A stretch of 64,000 nucleotides of DNA from Paenarthrobacter ureafaciens (GCF_004028095.1 NZ_SBHM01000007.1:1426001-1490000); one strand, 5' to 3'; shown: positions 25,245 through 39,715, counted from the first letter of the stretch. Numbers and translations are program-made. The notes: generated from the letters alone by a model not told the origin.

Positions 25245-26150
25245 ATGGATTCCCTCGCAGCAGCACCCGGAACCGGCCCGGCCACAAGCCCGTTGCCGAT
25301 TCTCCGCAAGCCGCGGCCGGCGGCCAGGTTCGCGGATCTCCCGACGGACCGGACCTTGGTCATGGGAATTCTGAATGTGACCCCGGATTCGTTCAGCGAC
25401 GGCGGCAAGCACCCCACGGCCGATTCAGCGATCGCCCTGGGCCTCCGGATGTTCTATGCCGGGGCTGACATTATCGACGTCGGCGGGGAGTCGACGCGTT
25501 CAGGCGCGGAACCCGTGGACCCGGCGGAGGAGCAGCGCCGCGTCATTCCCGTGGTGGAAGCACTGGTCAAGGCGGGTGCCCTGGTCAGCATTGACACGAT
25601 GCACACGTCCACGGCCGCTGCCGCCGTCGAAGCCGGGGCGGCGATCATCAACGACGTTTCCGGCCTCACCATCGAAGAGGGCATGCCCGAGCTGGTGGCT
25701 CGTACCAAGGTTCCATACATCCTCACGCACCGCCGCGGCGACGCCCGCACCATGGACAGCCTCACGGACTACAACGACGTGACGGAAGACGTCATTGCCG
25801 AACTGAAGGGTGTCCGCGACAAGCTGTACGCGGCCGGAGTGTCGCCGGAGCAGGTGATCGTGGATCCGGGCATCGGCTTCTCCAAGAACGAGGCCCAGAA
25901 CTGGGAGCTCTTAAAGAACGTGGACAGGCTGTTCGAGCTGGGCCACAAAGTCATGGTGGCTGCTTCCCGCAAGCGCTTCCTCGGTTCGCTGCTGACAGTC
26001 GCCGGCAAGGCCGCAGCCCCGCAGGAGCGGGACGCCGCAACGGCCGCCATTACTGCCTTGAGCGCCGCTAAGGGCGCTTGGGCAGTGCGGGTGCACGACG
26101 TCGGACCAAGCCTTGATGCGGTCAAGGTCGCCGCGCGCATCGCGCGCTGA
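25245..26150 (+). CDS. folP: Dihydropteroate synthase
   Basis: A 301-residue TIM-barrel enzyme joining 6-hydroxymethyl-dihydropterin pyrophosphate with p-aminobenzoate, the target of sulfonamides. The signature strands VMGILNVTPDSFSDGG (pterin pyrophosphate site) and VGGESTRSGAEPV are intact, as are IINDVSGL and the late ASRKRFLG loop. The N-terminal 30 residues before VMGILN are a mild extension rich in Pro and Ala. It stands between folE and folB with short gaps. Confidence 0.96.
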   Translation: MDSLAAAPGTGPATSPLPILRKPRPAARFADLPTDRTLVMGILNVTPDSFSDGGKHPTADSAIALGLRMFYAGADIIDVGGESTRSGAEPVDPAEEQRRVIPVVEALVKAGALVSIDTMHTSTAAAAVEAGAAIINDVSGLTIEEGMPELVARTKVPYILTHRRGDARTMDSLTDYNDVTEDVIAELKGVRDKLYAAGVSPEQVIVDPGIGFSKNEAQNWELLKNVDRLFELGHKVMVAASRKRFLGSLLTVAGKAAAPQERDAATAAITALSAAKGAWAVRVHDVGPSLDAVKVAARIAR

Positions 26151-26161
26151 TCGGAGACGCT

Positions 26162-26521
26162 GTGGACAGGATCACGCTGACCGGTGTCACCGCCGTCGGC
26201 CACCATGGAGTGTTCGACTTCGAACGCCGTGAGGGCCAGCCATTCGTGGTGGATGCGGTGCTTTACACGGACTTCACCAAGGCCGCCGAGACGGACGATC
26301 TGCAGTTCACAGCGCATTATGGCGAGGTGGCCGGGCTCATCACCAAGCACATCGAGGGTGAGCCGTTGAACCTGATTGAGGGCCTTGCCGTACGCATCGC
26401 GGAGGACATCCTGGCCAATTACGGTGTGTCCGCCGTCGACGTGACGGTTCATAAGCCCAAGGCGCCCATTGAGGTGCCGTTCGGGGACGTCGCTGTCAGC
26501 GTGCATCGGGAGCGGACATGA
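26162..26521 (+). CDS. folB: Dihydroneopterin aldolase
   Basis: A 119-residue enzyme that cleaves dihydroneopterin to 6-hydroxymethyl-dihydropterin and glycolaldehyde. The N-terminal motif ITLTGVTAVGHHGVFDFER and later TAHYGEVAGLI and HKPKAPIEVPFGDV are typical. Start GTG 26162. Its last 4 nt overlap folK. Confidence 0.95.
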   Translation: MDRITLTGVTAVGHHGVFDFERREGQPFVVDAVLYTDFTKAAETDDLQFTAHYGEVAGLITKHIEGEPLNLIEGLAVRIAEDILANYGVSAVDVTVHKPKAPIEVPFGDVAVSVHRERT

Positions 26522-27057
26522 CCGCCGGTTACACCAAGGTAATCCTGGCGCTGGGCAGCAACCTGGGGGAGCGCAACGACACCCTCACCACCGCCGTCGC
26601 GGATCTGGTGGACCCCCCGGAGGTGCGCTTGCTTGGCGTCTCCCCGGTTGTCCAGACCAAGCCTGTTGGCGGCCCCGAGGGGCAGCCCGATTTCCTCAAC
26701 ATGGTCATGGCGGTCGAGACCACGCTGGCTCCCTTGGAGCTGCTGGAACACTGCCACCAGGTGGAGCAGAAACATCACAGGACACGGGAAGTGCGCTGGG
26801 GTCCCCGGACTTTGGACGTGGACATCATTGCCTACGGGGACCTGATCAGTGACGACCCCGTCCTCACGCTGCCCCATCCCCGGGCTGCGGAGCGTGCCTT
26901 CGTCCTCTACCCATGGTCTTTGCTGGATCCGAACGCCAAACTGAACGGTCGCAGCGTTGCCGAACTGGCCGCCGTCGCGCATGACATGTCGGACATCCGC
27001 GGTTTTGACGGCTTCGGCGATACTGCCGGCGTTCCCGCCAAGGGGGCTGTTGAGTAG
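26518..27057 (+). CDS. folK: 2-amino-4-hydroxy-6-hydroxymethyldihydropteridine diphosphokinase
   Basis: A 179-residue HPPK that transfers pyrophosphate from ATP to the pterin. ALGSNLGERNDTLTTAV is the glycine loop. FLNMVMAVET and the HPPK signature RWGPRTLDVDIIAYG, with the two magnesium-binding Asp residues, are present, as is LPHPRAAERAFVLYPW. The start overlaps folB by 4 nt. The DUF3180 gene follows after 3 nt. Confidence 0.96.
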   Translation: MTAGYTKVILALGSNLGERNDTLTTAVADLVDPPEVRLLGVSPVVQTKPVGGPEGQPDFLNMVMAVETTLAPLELLEHCHQVEQKHHRTREVRWGPRTLDVDIIAYGDLISDDPVLTLPHPRAAERAFVLYPWSLLDPNAKLNGRSVAELAAVAHDMSDIRGFDGFGDTAGVPAKGAVE

Positions 27058-27060
27058 CCT

Positions 27061-27585
27061 ATGAAAGCCATGCGCCCGTTGATCCTGGTGGTCATCGCCG
27101 TCGCCGCCGCCCTGGTGGGCTGGCTGGCAACGTCGGCGACCAACCGCTTCAGCATGCCTACGCCGGTGCTGCCGGAGTCCGCGCTGGTAACCATGGGCGT
27201 GATTGCGTTGTTGACGCTGGTCATGGGTGTCCGCGTGCTGCGGTGGAGGAACGGCAAGAAGAAGGCCATGCTGGACCCCATCATGGCCGCGCGGACCCTC
27301 ATCCTTGCCCAGGCCTGTGCTTATGCAGGCACGCTTTTGCTGGGCTGGCATGCCGGAATCGCCTTGGACCTGCTGCGGATCGGAACCCTGCGGACGGGCG
27401 AGGGCGTTCTCTGGAACGCCTTGCTGATGGGCGGCGGCGGTGTGGTGATGGTCGTCGTCGGGCTCGTGGTGGAGAGGTTCTGCCGCATACCGCCCGAGGA
27501 TCTTGAAGGTGGAGCGCCCGGCGGGCAGGAAAAGCGCCGGGGCGAGACCAAGGGGGAGGGCGAGTATGCCTACCGAGCCGATTGA
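27061..27585 (+). CDS. DUF3180 membrane protein
   Basis: A 174-residue protein with four hydrophobic segments: ILVVIAVAAALVGWLATSA, VTMGVIALLTLVMGVRVL, LILAQACAYAGTLLLGW and GGGGVVMVVVGLVVERF. A short charged tail ends it. The size, topology and position right after folK are the hallmarks of the actinobacterial DUF3180 family, whose function is unknown. Its 3' end overlaps the next gene by 20 nt. Confidence 0.85.
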   Translation: MKAMRPLILVVIAVAAALVGWLATSATNRFSMPTPVLPESALVTMGVIALLTLVMGVRVLRWRNGKKKAMLDPIMAARTLILAQACAYAGTLLLGWHAGIALDLLRIGTLRTGEGVLWNALLMGGGGVVMVVVGLVVERFCRIPPEDLEGGAPGGQEKRRGETKGEGEYAYRAD

Positions 27586-28078
27586 TCCTCCCGGTATTGA
27601 GTGGTTGCGGGTCTCGCCGAAGTACGTGACCGTCCGTTTGGTGGAGTGGGCGCTGGGGAACGTCATCATGATCGGCCTTCTGAGCTTGCCGCTGGTCTTT
27701 GTGCAGCTGGGTTGGTGGCGATGGCCTCCGGTCTGGCTTGCCATCGCGGTTCCGGCGGCCATGTTGGTCCTTGCTCTGTGGCGCTTGGTGTTGATTCCGC
27801 GCCAGGTCAGGGCCATCGGCTACGCCGAGCGGGATGACGACCTCCTCATCCGCCGGGGCATCTTCTTCCAGCGCACCATGGTTGTCCCGTACGGCCGGAT
27901 GCAATATGTGGACGTTGCGGTGGGCCCGGTGGAGCGGAGCCTCGGGCTGTGCACCCTGAAACTCCACACGGCGTCGCCGGGAACCAACGCGTACTTGCCC
28001 GGACTGCCAGCCGCCGAGGGCGCGCGGCTGCGGGAGCAACTCTCTGCCCGCGGAGAAGCCAGGCTGGCCGGGCTGTGA
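27566..28078 (+). CDS. PH domain-containing membrane protein (bPH2, YdbS-like)
   Basis: A 170-residue protein. After MPTEPIDPPGIEWLRVSPKY come two hydrophobic segments (IMIGLLSLPLVFVQLGW and LAIAVPAAMLVLALWRLVL) and then the bPH2 domain with GIFFQRTMVVPYGRMQYVDV and LGLCTLKLHTASPG. ATG 27566 is preceded by GGGAGGG. The upstream in-frame extension lies inside the DUF3180 gene and is not used. It overlaps the next gene by 4 nt. YdbS and YdbT pairs usually work together at the membrane, and in Bacillus they protect against certain antimicrobial peptides; the role here is inferred. Confidence 0.85.
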   Translation: MPTEPIDPPGIEWLRVSPKYVTVRLVEWALGNVIMIGLLSLPLVFVQLGWWRWPPVWLAIAVPAAMLVLALWRLVLIPRQVRAIGYAERDDDLLIRRGIFFQRTMVVPYGRMQYVDVAVGPVERSLGLCTLKLHTASPGTNAYLPGLPAAEGARLREQLSARGEARLAGL

Positions 28079-29616
28079 GCCCGGACGTGGCCCTTCCCGG
28101 CAAAGCCGTCGACGGCGACTGGCGGCGGGTCCATCCTGCCTCACCGTTCGTACGTGGCTGGGTTGCGTTGGCGGCCGTCCTCTACTTCTTCGGAAGGGAC
28201 GCCTTCGAGCGTGTGCTGCAGGGCCGGGACATTGTGGACCCCCTCAACGGCAGGGTGCTGTGGTTGTTGGCCGGCGGTGGCATCGTCCTCATGCTGGCTG
28301 TGGGCGGGTTCATTCTGAGTTGGTACTTCACCCGCTACCAGGTTGCCGAAGGGTATGTTCGCGTCAATACCGGCTTCCTTTTCAAGCAGCAACGCCAGGC
28401 ACGGTTGGACCGCGTCCAGGCGATCGACATTGTGCAGCCGCTGCTGGCCCGCATATTTGGCCTCGCTGAACTCAAGTTCGAGGTGGCCGACGCCGGGGAG
28501 TCGGCAGTCCGGCTGGCTTACCTTCCGCTCGCCCAGGCCAAGCAACTGCGGGCGGCCATCCTGGCTCGCGCCGCGGGCGTCGTAACCGGCCCGGAAACCG
28601 TGGAGGAAATACCCGAAGCACCTGAGCAACATGTGTTATCGGTTCCCCCGGGCCGGCTCATTGGAGCCCTGCTGTTCAGTGAGCAGACCGTGGGCATCAT
28701 CCTCGCAGCGGCAGCGTCGATCACAGTGTCCGTCCTGACGGAGAACAGCACCATTTTCCTCGCCCTGATCCCTGCCATCGTGGGTATCGCGGCCACGTAT
28801 TGGAGTTCCTTCAACAAGGGTTACAACTTCACGGCCGCGATCTCTCCGGACGGCATCCGGCTCCGGTACGGACTCCTCGACACCCAGGCGCAGACCGTGC
28901 CGCCGGGGCGGATCCAGGCCCTGAAGATTACCCAGCCGCCGTTGTGGCGCCTTTTCGGGTGGTATCGCATGCACGTCAACGTTGCCGGTTATGGCGGAAC
29001 CCCGGGTAACGAGAACGCGGCCCGGACCACGCTCCTTCCTGTTGGCATGAAGGCCGACGTCATGATGATGCTCTCGCTGGTTCTCCCGGACCCCGGCGTC
29101 GACGACCCCCAACGTGTTTTCACGGCCGGGTTGGAAGGCCTTTCGCCACTTTCGGGCAGTGCTGACGGCTTTGTCACCACACCCCGGCGGGCCCGCCTGC
29201 TGGCGCCGCTCGGTTGGCGCCGCAACGGATACCTGGCCACCCGAACAGCGCTCCTGCTCCGCTCCGGACGCTGGTGGCGTGCATTGGTCCTGGTACCGCA
29301 CCAACGCACGCAGTCGATGGCCCTGCAGCAGGGGCCGCTGGCGCGATGGTTCGGCGTCACTGATCTTGTCCTCCATACCACTGCCGGTCCGGTCGCCCCG
29401 CGGCTGTACCAAGCGGGGGTCCGGGAAGCAGTGGAACTGTTCGACGAACAAGCCGCACGTGCCCGCGAGGCCAGGAAACGCCAGACCAGCGAGCAATGGC
29501 TGGCCGAGTTGGCCTTGCAGCGCGGACCTGCCACGCCGCCGCCAGTGCCCACTCTGGAAGAACATCCGGAATCCACTCCCACCACCGCAAACCAGGAGGA
29601 CCGCCATCATGGCTAG
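28075..29616 (+). CDS. PH domain-containing membrane protein (bPH2, YdbT-like)
   Basis: A 513-residue protein, the larger partner of the preceding YdbS-like protein. It has paired hydrophobic segments (FVRGWVALAAVLYFFGR, then WLLAGGGIVLMLAVGGFILS) and repeated bPH2 domains: FLFKQQRQARLDRVQAIDIVQ, a second region around GLLDTQAQTVPPGRIQALKI, and a third around LVPHQRTQSMALQQGPLAR. Two more membrane segments lie near residues 210-245. The start is GTG 28075, overlapping the TGA of the upstream gene. The last 8 nt overlap the DUF2520 gene. Confidence 0.85.
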   Translation: MSPDVALPGKAVDGDWRRVHPASPFVRGWVALAAVLYFFGRDAFERVLQGRDIVDPLNGRVLWLLAGGGIVLMLAVGGFILSWYFTRYQVAEGYVRVNTGFLFKQQRQARLDRVQAIDIVQPLLARIFGLAELKFEVADAGESAVRLAYLPLAQAKQLRAAILARAAGVVTGPETVEEIPEAPEQHVLSVPPGRLIGALLFSEQTVGIILAAAASITVSVLTENSTIFLALIPAIVGIAATYWSSFNKGYNFTAAISPDGIRLRYGLLDTQAQTVPPGRIQALKITQPPLWRLFGWYRMHVNVAGYGGTPGNENAARTTLLPVGMKADVMMMLSLVLPDPGVDDPQRVFTAGLEGLSPLSGSADGFVTTPRRARLLAPLGWRRNGYLATRTALLLRSGRWWRALVLVPHQRTQSMALQQGPLARWFGVTDLVLHTTAGPVAPRLYQAGVREAVELFDEQAARAREARKRQTSEQWLAELALQRGPATPPPVPTLEEHPESTPTTANQEDRHHG

Positions 29617-30535
29617 GCCAGGACGACTCGGCGTCGGGATCATCGGCGCCGGCAAGGTGGGTGCCGTCCTGGGCGCCGCTTTGCGCGCTGCCGAGCACGC
29701 CGTCGTCGGGGTTTCCGCTGTGTCGGAGGCGAGCCGGGAGCGGGCCGAAACCCTGCTGCCGGGCGTCCCGGTCCTCGAGATCCAGGACATCGTGGAGCGG
29801 GCGGAACTGGTCGTGCTGGCTGTTCCGGACGACGCACTCGGCGAGTTGGTGGAGGGCCTGGCGAAGCTGGGAGCCTGGCAACCGGGCCAACTGGTGGCGC
29901 ACACCTCCGGCCGGTACGGCGTCGGGATCCTCCAGCCAGTGCGCGCTGCAGGTGCGATTCCGCTGGCACTGCATCCGGCCATGACGTTCACCGGCATGAG
30001 CCTGGACCTGACACGGCTCTTGGACTGCACCTTCGGCGTTACCGCCGATGCGGCCATGCTCCCGATCGCGCAGGCCCTGGTGGTGGAGATGGGCGCAGAG
30101 CCTGTTGCCATAGCGGAGGCGGACCGCACCATTTACCACGCGGCGTTGGCGCACGCGTCGAACCACATGGTCACCTTGGTGGCCCAGGCGTCGCAGCTCC
30201 TGCGGGAGATCGGCGTCGAATCGCCCGAGTCCATGCTCGGTCCGCTGCTTCGGGCGACCCTTGAGAACGCGCTGGCGTCAGGGGAGTCCGCCCTGACCGG
30301 GCCGGTGGCCCGTGGGGACGTGGGCACCGTTTCGGCGCACGCGCAGGCGCTGAGGGAGTACGACGCCGGTGCCGGCGGCGATGTCCTTGAGGCCTACCAG
30401 GCGATGGCCATGGCCACTGCACGCCGTGCCGGAAACCGTGGACTCCTGCGGCAGGAACAACTGAACGACATCAACGAGGCGCTGGAAAGCGGGTCCCAAC
30501 CGCACAACGGGCTTTCGTCTTCGGAAGGAAACTGA
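29609..30535 (+). CDS. Rossmann-fold and DUF2520 domain-containing protein
   Basis: A 308-residue protein. The N-terminal NAD(P)-binding fold has [18 protein letters not shown], and the middle region [11 protein letters not shown] matches the family of F420-dependent-oxidoreductase-like and DUF2520 proteins. The C-terminal helical domain resembles ketopantoate reductase. Its place directly before panC (5 nt) suggests a link to pantothenate synthesis, perhaps as a ketopantoate reductase substitute, but this is only a proposal. AGGAGGA lies upstream of ATG 29609; the longer frame back to 29114 is inside the preceding gene. Confidence 0.8.
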   Translation: MARPGRLGVGIIGAGKVGAVLGAALRAAEHAVVGVSAVSEASRERAETLLPGVPVLEIQDIVERAELVVLAVPDDALGELVEGLAKLGAWQPGQLVAHTSGRYGVGILQPVRAAGAIPLALHPAMTFTGMSLDLTRLLDCTFGVTADAAMLPIAQALVVEMGAEPVAIAEADRTIYHAALAHASNHMVTLVAQASQLLREIGVESPESMLGPLLRATLENALASGESALTGPVARGDVGTVSAHAQALREYDAGAGGDVLEAYQAMAMATARRAGNRGLLRQEQLNDINEALESGSQPHNGLSSSEGN

Positions 30536-30540
30536 ACACC

Positions 30541-31443
30541 ATGGCCATCAAGCTCGTCACCACTGTGGCTGAACTCCGCAAAGAGAGCGCGCGTCTCCTG
30601 GCGGAGAAGGGAGGCAGCTCGCAAGGCCTGGTGCCCACCATGGGGGCGCTGCATTCGGGCCACGCGTCCTTGGCGAGGACCGCTGTTGCCGAAAACGACG
30701 TCGTGGTGGCCACTATTTTCGTCAATCCCCTGCAGTTCGGCGACGCCGTAGACCTTGACCGCTACCCGCGGACGCTTGAGGCGGACATGGCGCTGCTGGA
30801 TGCAGAAGGCGTGGACCTCGTCTTCGCGCCGGACGTGGACGAGGTCTACCCCGGCGGCCAGCCGCTGGTGCGGGTGACCTCGGGGCCACTGGGCGAAAAG
30901 TGGGAGGGCGCTTCACGTCCAGGCCACTTTGACGGCGCCCTGACGGTGGTCGCCAAGTTGCTGCATTACGGCCTGCCCGGCGGCCCGGCAGCAGACGGTA
31001 CGACGGCGGCCTACCGCGCCTACTTCGGGCAAAAGGACGCGCAGCAGTTGGCTTTGGTGAAGCGGATGGTGGCCGACCTCAACTTCCCCGTGGAGATTGT
31101 GCCCGTTCCTATAGTCCGCAGCGAAGACGGCCTCGCCCTGTCCAGCCGCAATCGTTTCCTCTCGGACCAGGAACGCGAAGCTGCGCTCGTCCTGTCCAGG
31201 GCCCTGCGCCTCATCGAGTCCCGCGCCAACGCGCACCAACCGCTGGACCTGGATTCCGCCGTCGCGCTTGTTGACTCCCAGCCGCTGGTGGAACTGGACT
31301 ACTTCGATGTGGTCGATCCCACCACGCTCGAACCGCTGGCGGAGAACTGCAAAGAGACGCCGTTCCGCGGCGAAGGGCTTGCCATCATCGCGGCGAAGGT
31401 AGGCCCCGTGCGCCTGATCGACAACATCCCGCTGGACTCCTGA
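30541..31443 (+). CDS. panC: Pantothenate synthetase
   Basis: A 300-residue enzyme joining pantoate and beta-alanine with ATP. The nucleotidyltransferase motif [14 protein letters not shown] includes the HxGH-type HSGH near residue 40. FVNPLQFG, the pantoate-binding [29 protein letters not shown] and [10 protein letters not shown] complete the family set. The insertion [13 protein letters not shown] after LLHYG is typical for actinobacteria. ATG 30541 lies 5 nt after the DUF2520 gene, so the two are probably one unit. Confidence 0.95.
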   Translation: MAIKLVTTVAELRKESARLLAEKGGSSQGLVPTMGALHSGHASLARTAVAENDVVVATIFVNPLQFGDAVDLDRYPRTLEADMALLDAEGVDLVFAPDVDEVYPGGQPLVRVTSGPLGEKWEGASRPGHFDGALTVVAKLLHYGLPGGPAADGTTAAYRAYFGQKDAQQLALVKRMVADLNFPVEIVPVPIVRSEDGLALSSRNRFLSDQEREAALVLSRALRLIESRANAHQPLDLDSAVALVDSQPLVELDYFDVVDPTTLEPLAENCKETPFRGEGLAIIAAKVGPVRLIDNIPLDS

Positions 31444-31545
31444 GGCATTAATTTTCCGCTGACGGGAATGCTGGAGGAGTTTAGACTGTTGCTGTCTTCA
31501 CCGGCAACGATCGCCGGAATCCACATTCCTACCTGAGGGATCCTC

Positions 31546-33024
31546 ATGTCTACCGACGTCACGCCCGGCGCCTCCGGCGAATCTGTTTCCGGCGCTCTCG
31601 CTTCCAAGGAGCCGGTGAGGCCGCAGGCGCCGGTGTCCGGCAAGATGTCCCGCGAGTCGGTCACCGTCATTGTCACTTTGCTGGTTGCCACGTTCGTGGT
31701 GATCCTCAACGAGACCATCATGAACGTTGCCCTGCAACGGCTCATGATCGACCTCAACGTCAATGCACCCACCGTTCAGTGGCTGGCCACCGGCTTCATG
31801 CTGACAATGGCCGTGGTAATCCCGACCACCGGGTTCATCCTGCAGAAGTTGAGCACCCGCGCTTCCTTCATGCTCGCAATGGGCCTGTTCAGCGGCGGGA
31901 CGCTTTTGGCCGCGCTGGCTCCCGGGTTCACGGTGCTGTTGCTGGCGCGCATTGTCCAGGCCGGCGGTACGGCCATCATGCTGCCGCTGCTGATGACCAC
32001 CATCCTCACGCTCGTACCGATGTCCCGTCGCGGTGCCGTGATGGGCAACGTCAGCATCGCCATCTCGGTGGCCCCGGCCATGGGGCCTACGGTTTCCGGC
32101 ATCATCCTTGACCACTTCTCGTGGCGCTTCATGTTCGTGTTCGTGTTGCCTGTCGCGTTGGCTGCCCTCGCGATCGGCGCCAAGTTCCTCACCAACGTAG
32201 GGGAGCGGGGCAAGACCACCCTGGATGTCGCATCGGTGATCCTGACAGTGCCTGCCTTCGGTGGCTTGGTTTACGGCCTGAGCCAGATCGGTGGCGCCGA
32301 GGCGGGAATCGTCCCTGTGATCGCATTGGTTGTGGGCGTACTCGCCCTGGCACTGTTCGTGTTCCGCCAACTGCGGCTCCAGCGCTCCGATTCACCGCTG
32401 CTGGACCTCCGTGCGTTCAACTTCCGGATGTTCACTGTGTCCACGCTGCTCATGGTCGTGGCGATGATGGCACTGTTCGGCGGCGTGATCCTGCTGCCGC
32501 TCTACCTGCAGAACACCCTGCACCTGGAACCGATGCAAACCGGTTTGGCCCTGCTTCCGGGCGGGCTGGCCATGGGGCTGCTGGGTCCCGTCATTGGCCG
32601 GATCTTCGACAAAGTCGGCCCGCTGCCGCTCACGCTGTCCGGCTCCATCCTGATGGTCCTGACACTGTGGCAGTTCTCCCGCCTGGACGAGGCAAGTGCG
32701 CTCGGTTGGGTCATCGCATTGCATGTGCTGCTGAGCCTTGGCCTCGCGCTGCTCTTCACCCCGGCGTTCACAACGGGCCTGAACCCGCTGCCGCCGCACC
32801 TGTACTCCCACGGGTCGGCCATCATGAGCACGGCGCAGCAGGTATCAGGCGCTGCGGGAACCGCGCTGCTGGTGTCCGTCTTTGCCGTGGTGTCTGCATC
32901 GTCCGGACTGGTTGCCGGTATGCAGTCGGCATTCCTGGTAGCCACCGTCATCGCCCTGGCCGCAGTTGTGCTGGGTGCCATGATGCGCCGGACCGAAGGC
33001 TCGGCAGCCCACGGAGGCCACTGA
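31546..33024 (+). CDS. MFS drug exporter, DHA2 (EmrB/QacA-like) family
   Basis: A 492-residue membrane protein, about 14 transmembrane segments. The N-terminus begins with ESVTVIVTLLVATFVVILNE and has the DHA2 motif TIMNVALQRLMIDLN, followed by motif A-like regions and GPTVSGIILDHFSWRFMF, which is the antiporter motif C. The C-terminus is short. A proton-driven exporter of drugs or other hydrophobic compounds is expected; the substrate is not known. There is no regulator adjacent. A GC-rich hairpin follows the stop. Confidence 0.88.
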   Translation: MSTDVTPGASGESVSGALASKEPVRPQAPVSGKMSRESVTVIVTLLVATFVVILNETIMNVALQRLMIDLNVNAPTVQWLATGFMLTMAVVIPTTGFILQKLSTRASFMLAMGLFSGGTLLAALAPGFTVLLLARIVQAGGTAIMLPLLMTTILTLVPMSRRGAVMGNVSIAISVAPAMGPTVSGIILDHFSWRFMFVFVLPVALAALAIGAKFLTNVGERGKTTLDVASVILTVPAFGGLVYGLSQIGGAEAGIVPVIALVVGVLALALFVFRQLRLQRSDSPLLDLRAFNFRMFTVSTLLMVVAMMALFGGVILLPLYLQNTLHLEPMQTGLALLPGGLAMGLLGPVIGRIFDKVGPLPLTLSGSILMVLTLWQFSRLDEASALGWVIALHVLLSLGLALLFTPAFTTGLNPLPPHLYSHGSAIMSTAQQVSGAAGTALLVSVFAVVSASSGLVAGMQSAFLVATVIALAAVVLGAMMRRTEGSAAHGGH

Positions 33025-33049
33025 CCCCGGACCTTCTATCAAGTCCCGC

Positions 33050-33082
33050 GAAGGCCGGCAGCCGACAAGGTTGCCGGCCTTC
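33050..33082 (+). terminator. Hairpin after the DHA2 exporter gene
   Basis: A perfect 11-bp inverted repeat, GAAGGCCGGCA (33050-33060) and TGCCGGCCTTC (33072-33082), with an 11-nt loop, 26 nt beyond the stop codon. A run of T is missing, as is common for actinobacterial terminators. Confidence 0.7.
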
Positions 33083-33300
33083 CGCATGCCCCTCCCGTTC
33101 CTCTATCACCTCCCGCCCCCTTCCCGGCGTTGGTCTGCCACATCCCGTTGGTTTCCCGGCGTTGCTCTATCACTTCCCGTCGACTCTTGCCAGCATGCGA
33201 AAGTCTGGAATTCCTGCTGGGGCTCCCACGTGCAGTTCCCGGTTTTTCCAATTGCGGTCCAAGCTGCATTGATTTCATAATTCGAGGGACTTTCTCGTGT
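33083..33300. repeat. Non-coding stretch with about three 32-bp imperfect tandem repeats
   Basis: Units start at 33101, 33133 and 33165. TTCCCGGCGTTG ends the first two at exactly 32-bp spacing, and CTCTATCAC opens units one and three. I see no credible gene here. The rrn promoter begins just downstream. Confidence 0.6.
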
Positions 33301-33323
33301 GACGGGCTTCACGGCTCTTGAAT

Positions 33324-33352
33324 TTGTTTCGGAGGTTGGGGGTGTGTAAAGT
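33324..33352 (+). promoter_or_regulatory. rRNA operon A promoter
   Basis: TTGTTT (33324-33329), a 17-bp spacer and TAAAGT (33347-33352). It aligns base for base with the promoter of operon B (TTGCGT, 17 bp, TATTGT at 43577-43605), although the surrounding sequence is different. This is a prediction from spacing and conservation between the two operons. Confidence 0.6.
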
Positions 33353-33567
33353 TATTCGAGTTGCCGCCGCTGATGCGGGTTTGACGGTGACTTTCTCCCT
33401 TTCGAATGGCCGGTTTCCGGTGGTGCTTTGGTGCGCTGTTGGTGCTGGTGGGGGGTTCCGGGCTGGTTTGCTTTGTGTGGCTGGTTCGGGTAAGTTTGAA
33501 AAGTTGCTCCGGAGCGATCTGCTGGCCGTTGTGGTTGGTGGTGGTACTGCTTTGGATTAGTGACCTG

Positions 33568-33590
33568 TTGTTTGAGAACTCAATAGTGTG
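33568..33590 (+). promoter_or_regulatory. rrn leader antitermination motif (boxA-like), operon A
   Basis: TTGTTTGAGAACTCAATAGTGTG is the conserved actinobacterial rrn leader element that precedes 16S by about 160 nt. It resembles the boxA site bound by the NusB/NusE antitermination complex. The duplicated region shared by both operons begins right here, at about 33565. Confidence 0.75.
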
Positions 33591-33749
33591 CCAAGTTTGT
33601 TGATACCGATTGTTTTTTGATTGGTTGAATTTTTGCCGGGCCATTGCGCACCCCCGTGTGTGGTGGTTTGGTTTTCAGCTGGTTTCAGATTTGCAGCTGC
33701 TTCTTGCCGTGATTTCCGGTGGGGGTGGTTGTGTTTCGTTTTTTGTTTT

Positions 33750-38992
<5,243 letters not shown>

Positions 38993-39142
38993 CCACACAC
39001 AACACACTGCACGCGTCCACTATGTGGTTCCCAACCAACAACCCGGGAACACCAACACAACAACACAACTAAACAGCAACCAAGCACCACAGTTGTAACC
39101 ACACACACTTCCCACCCCCACACAGGGGGACGGGTAACAAGG

Positions 39143-39260
39143 TTACGGCGGTCATAGCGTGGGGGAAACGCCCGGTCCCATTCCGAACCCGGAAGCTAAG
39201 ACCCACAGCGCCGATGGTACTGCACCCGGGAGGGTGTGGGAGAGTAGGACACCGCCGGAC
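39143..39260 (+). rRNA. rrf: 5S ribosomal RNA, operon A
   Basis: TTACGGCGGTCATAGCG opens the gene and pairs with the end CACCGCCGGAC. The internal conserved CCGAACCCGGAAGCTAAG and GATGGTACTGC loops are present. The length of about 118 nt is normal. The spacer after 23S (38993-39142) holds no gene. Confidence 0.96.
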
Positions 39261-39272
39261 AACCATTAGGTC

Positions 39273-39306
39273 GAGACCCCCCAACCCACACGGGTCGGGG
39301 GGTCTC
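39273..39306 (+). terminator. rrn operon A terminator 1
   Basis: A strong hairpin GAGACCCCCCAACCC / GGGTCGGGGGGTCTC with a short loop, 12 nt after 5S. Confidence 0.85.
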
Positions 39307-39330
39307 CCACATCAACCACCAAAACACCAC

Positions 39331-39359
39331 GAAAGCCCCGCCAACAGACGGGGCTTTCA
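39331..39359. terminator. Second, bidirectional terminator after rrn operon A
   Basis: GAAAGCCCCG and CGGGGCTTTC form a perfect 10-bp stem. It lies between the rrn operon and the end of the convergent gene at 39392, so it can stop transcription from both sides. Confidence 0.8.
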
Positions 39360-39391
39360 TCGTTTAACCACCCGGACGGGCTACCCTCCAG

Positions 39392-39715
39392 TCAGGGTCC
39401 TGCGAAAACTTCCCTGGCAACCGTGATTGCTGACATGGCTTTTGGCCATCCGGCGTAAAAAGCCAGGTGGACGATCGCTTCTTTGAGTTCAGCCTCGGTC
39501 AAGCCGTTGGCTCGTGCGCGGGCGAGGTGTCCGCGGAGCTGGTCAGTGCTGCTGTTGGTGACCAAGCTGGCCACCGTTACGAGGCTGCGGTCGCGGGGGG
39601 AGAGTTCTGCCCGTTCCCAGATGTCGCCGAAGAGAACGTCGTCTGTCAGTTCGACGAGCTTGGGGGCGAAGTCGCCGATGAGTTGTTGGGCCCTGGTCTG
39701 TTGCGGGGCGGTCAT
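39392..39715 (-). CDS. Carboxymuconolactone decarboxylase family protein
   Basis: A 107-residue protein. The core WERAELSPRDRSLVTVASLV and HLARARANGLTEAELKEAIVHLAFYAGWP matches the CMD fold (AhpD-like, all helical). The redox CxxC of AhpD is absent, as in gamma-carboxymuconolactone decarboxylases and the small CMD proteins found with oxidoreductases. It is in the cassette between the two rrn operons, 90 nt from the aldo/keto reductase gene. Its stop is just inside the rrn-associated repeat boundary. The substrate is unknown. Confidence 0.86.
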   Translation of the reverse strand: MTAPQQTRAQQLIGDFAPKLVELTDDVLFGDIWERAELSPRDRSLVTVASLVTNSSTDQLRGHLARARANGLTEAELKEAIVHLAFYAGWPKAMSAITVAREVFAGP

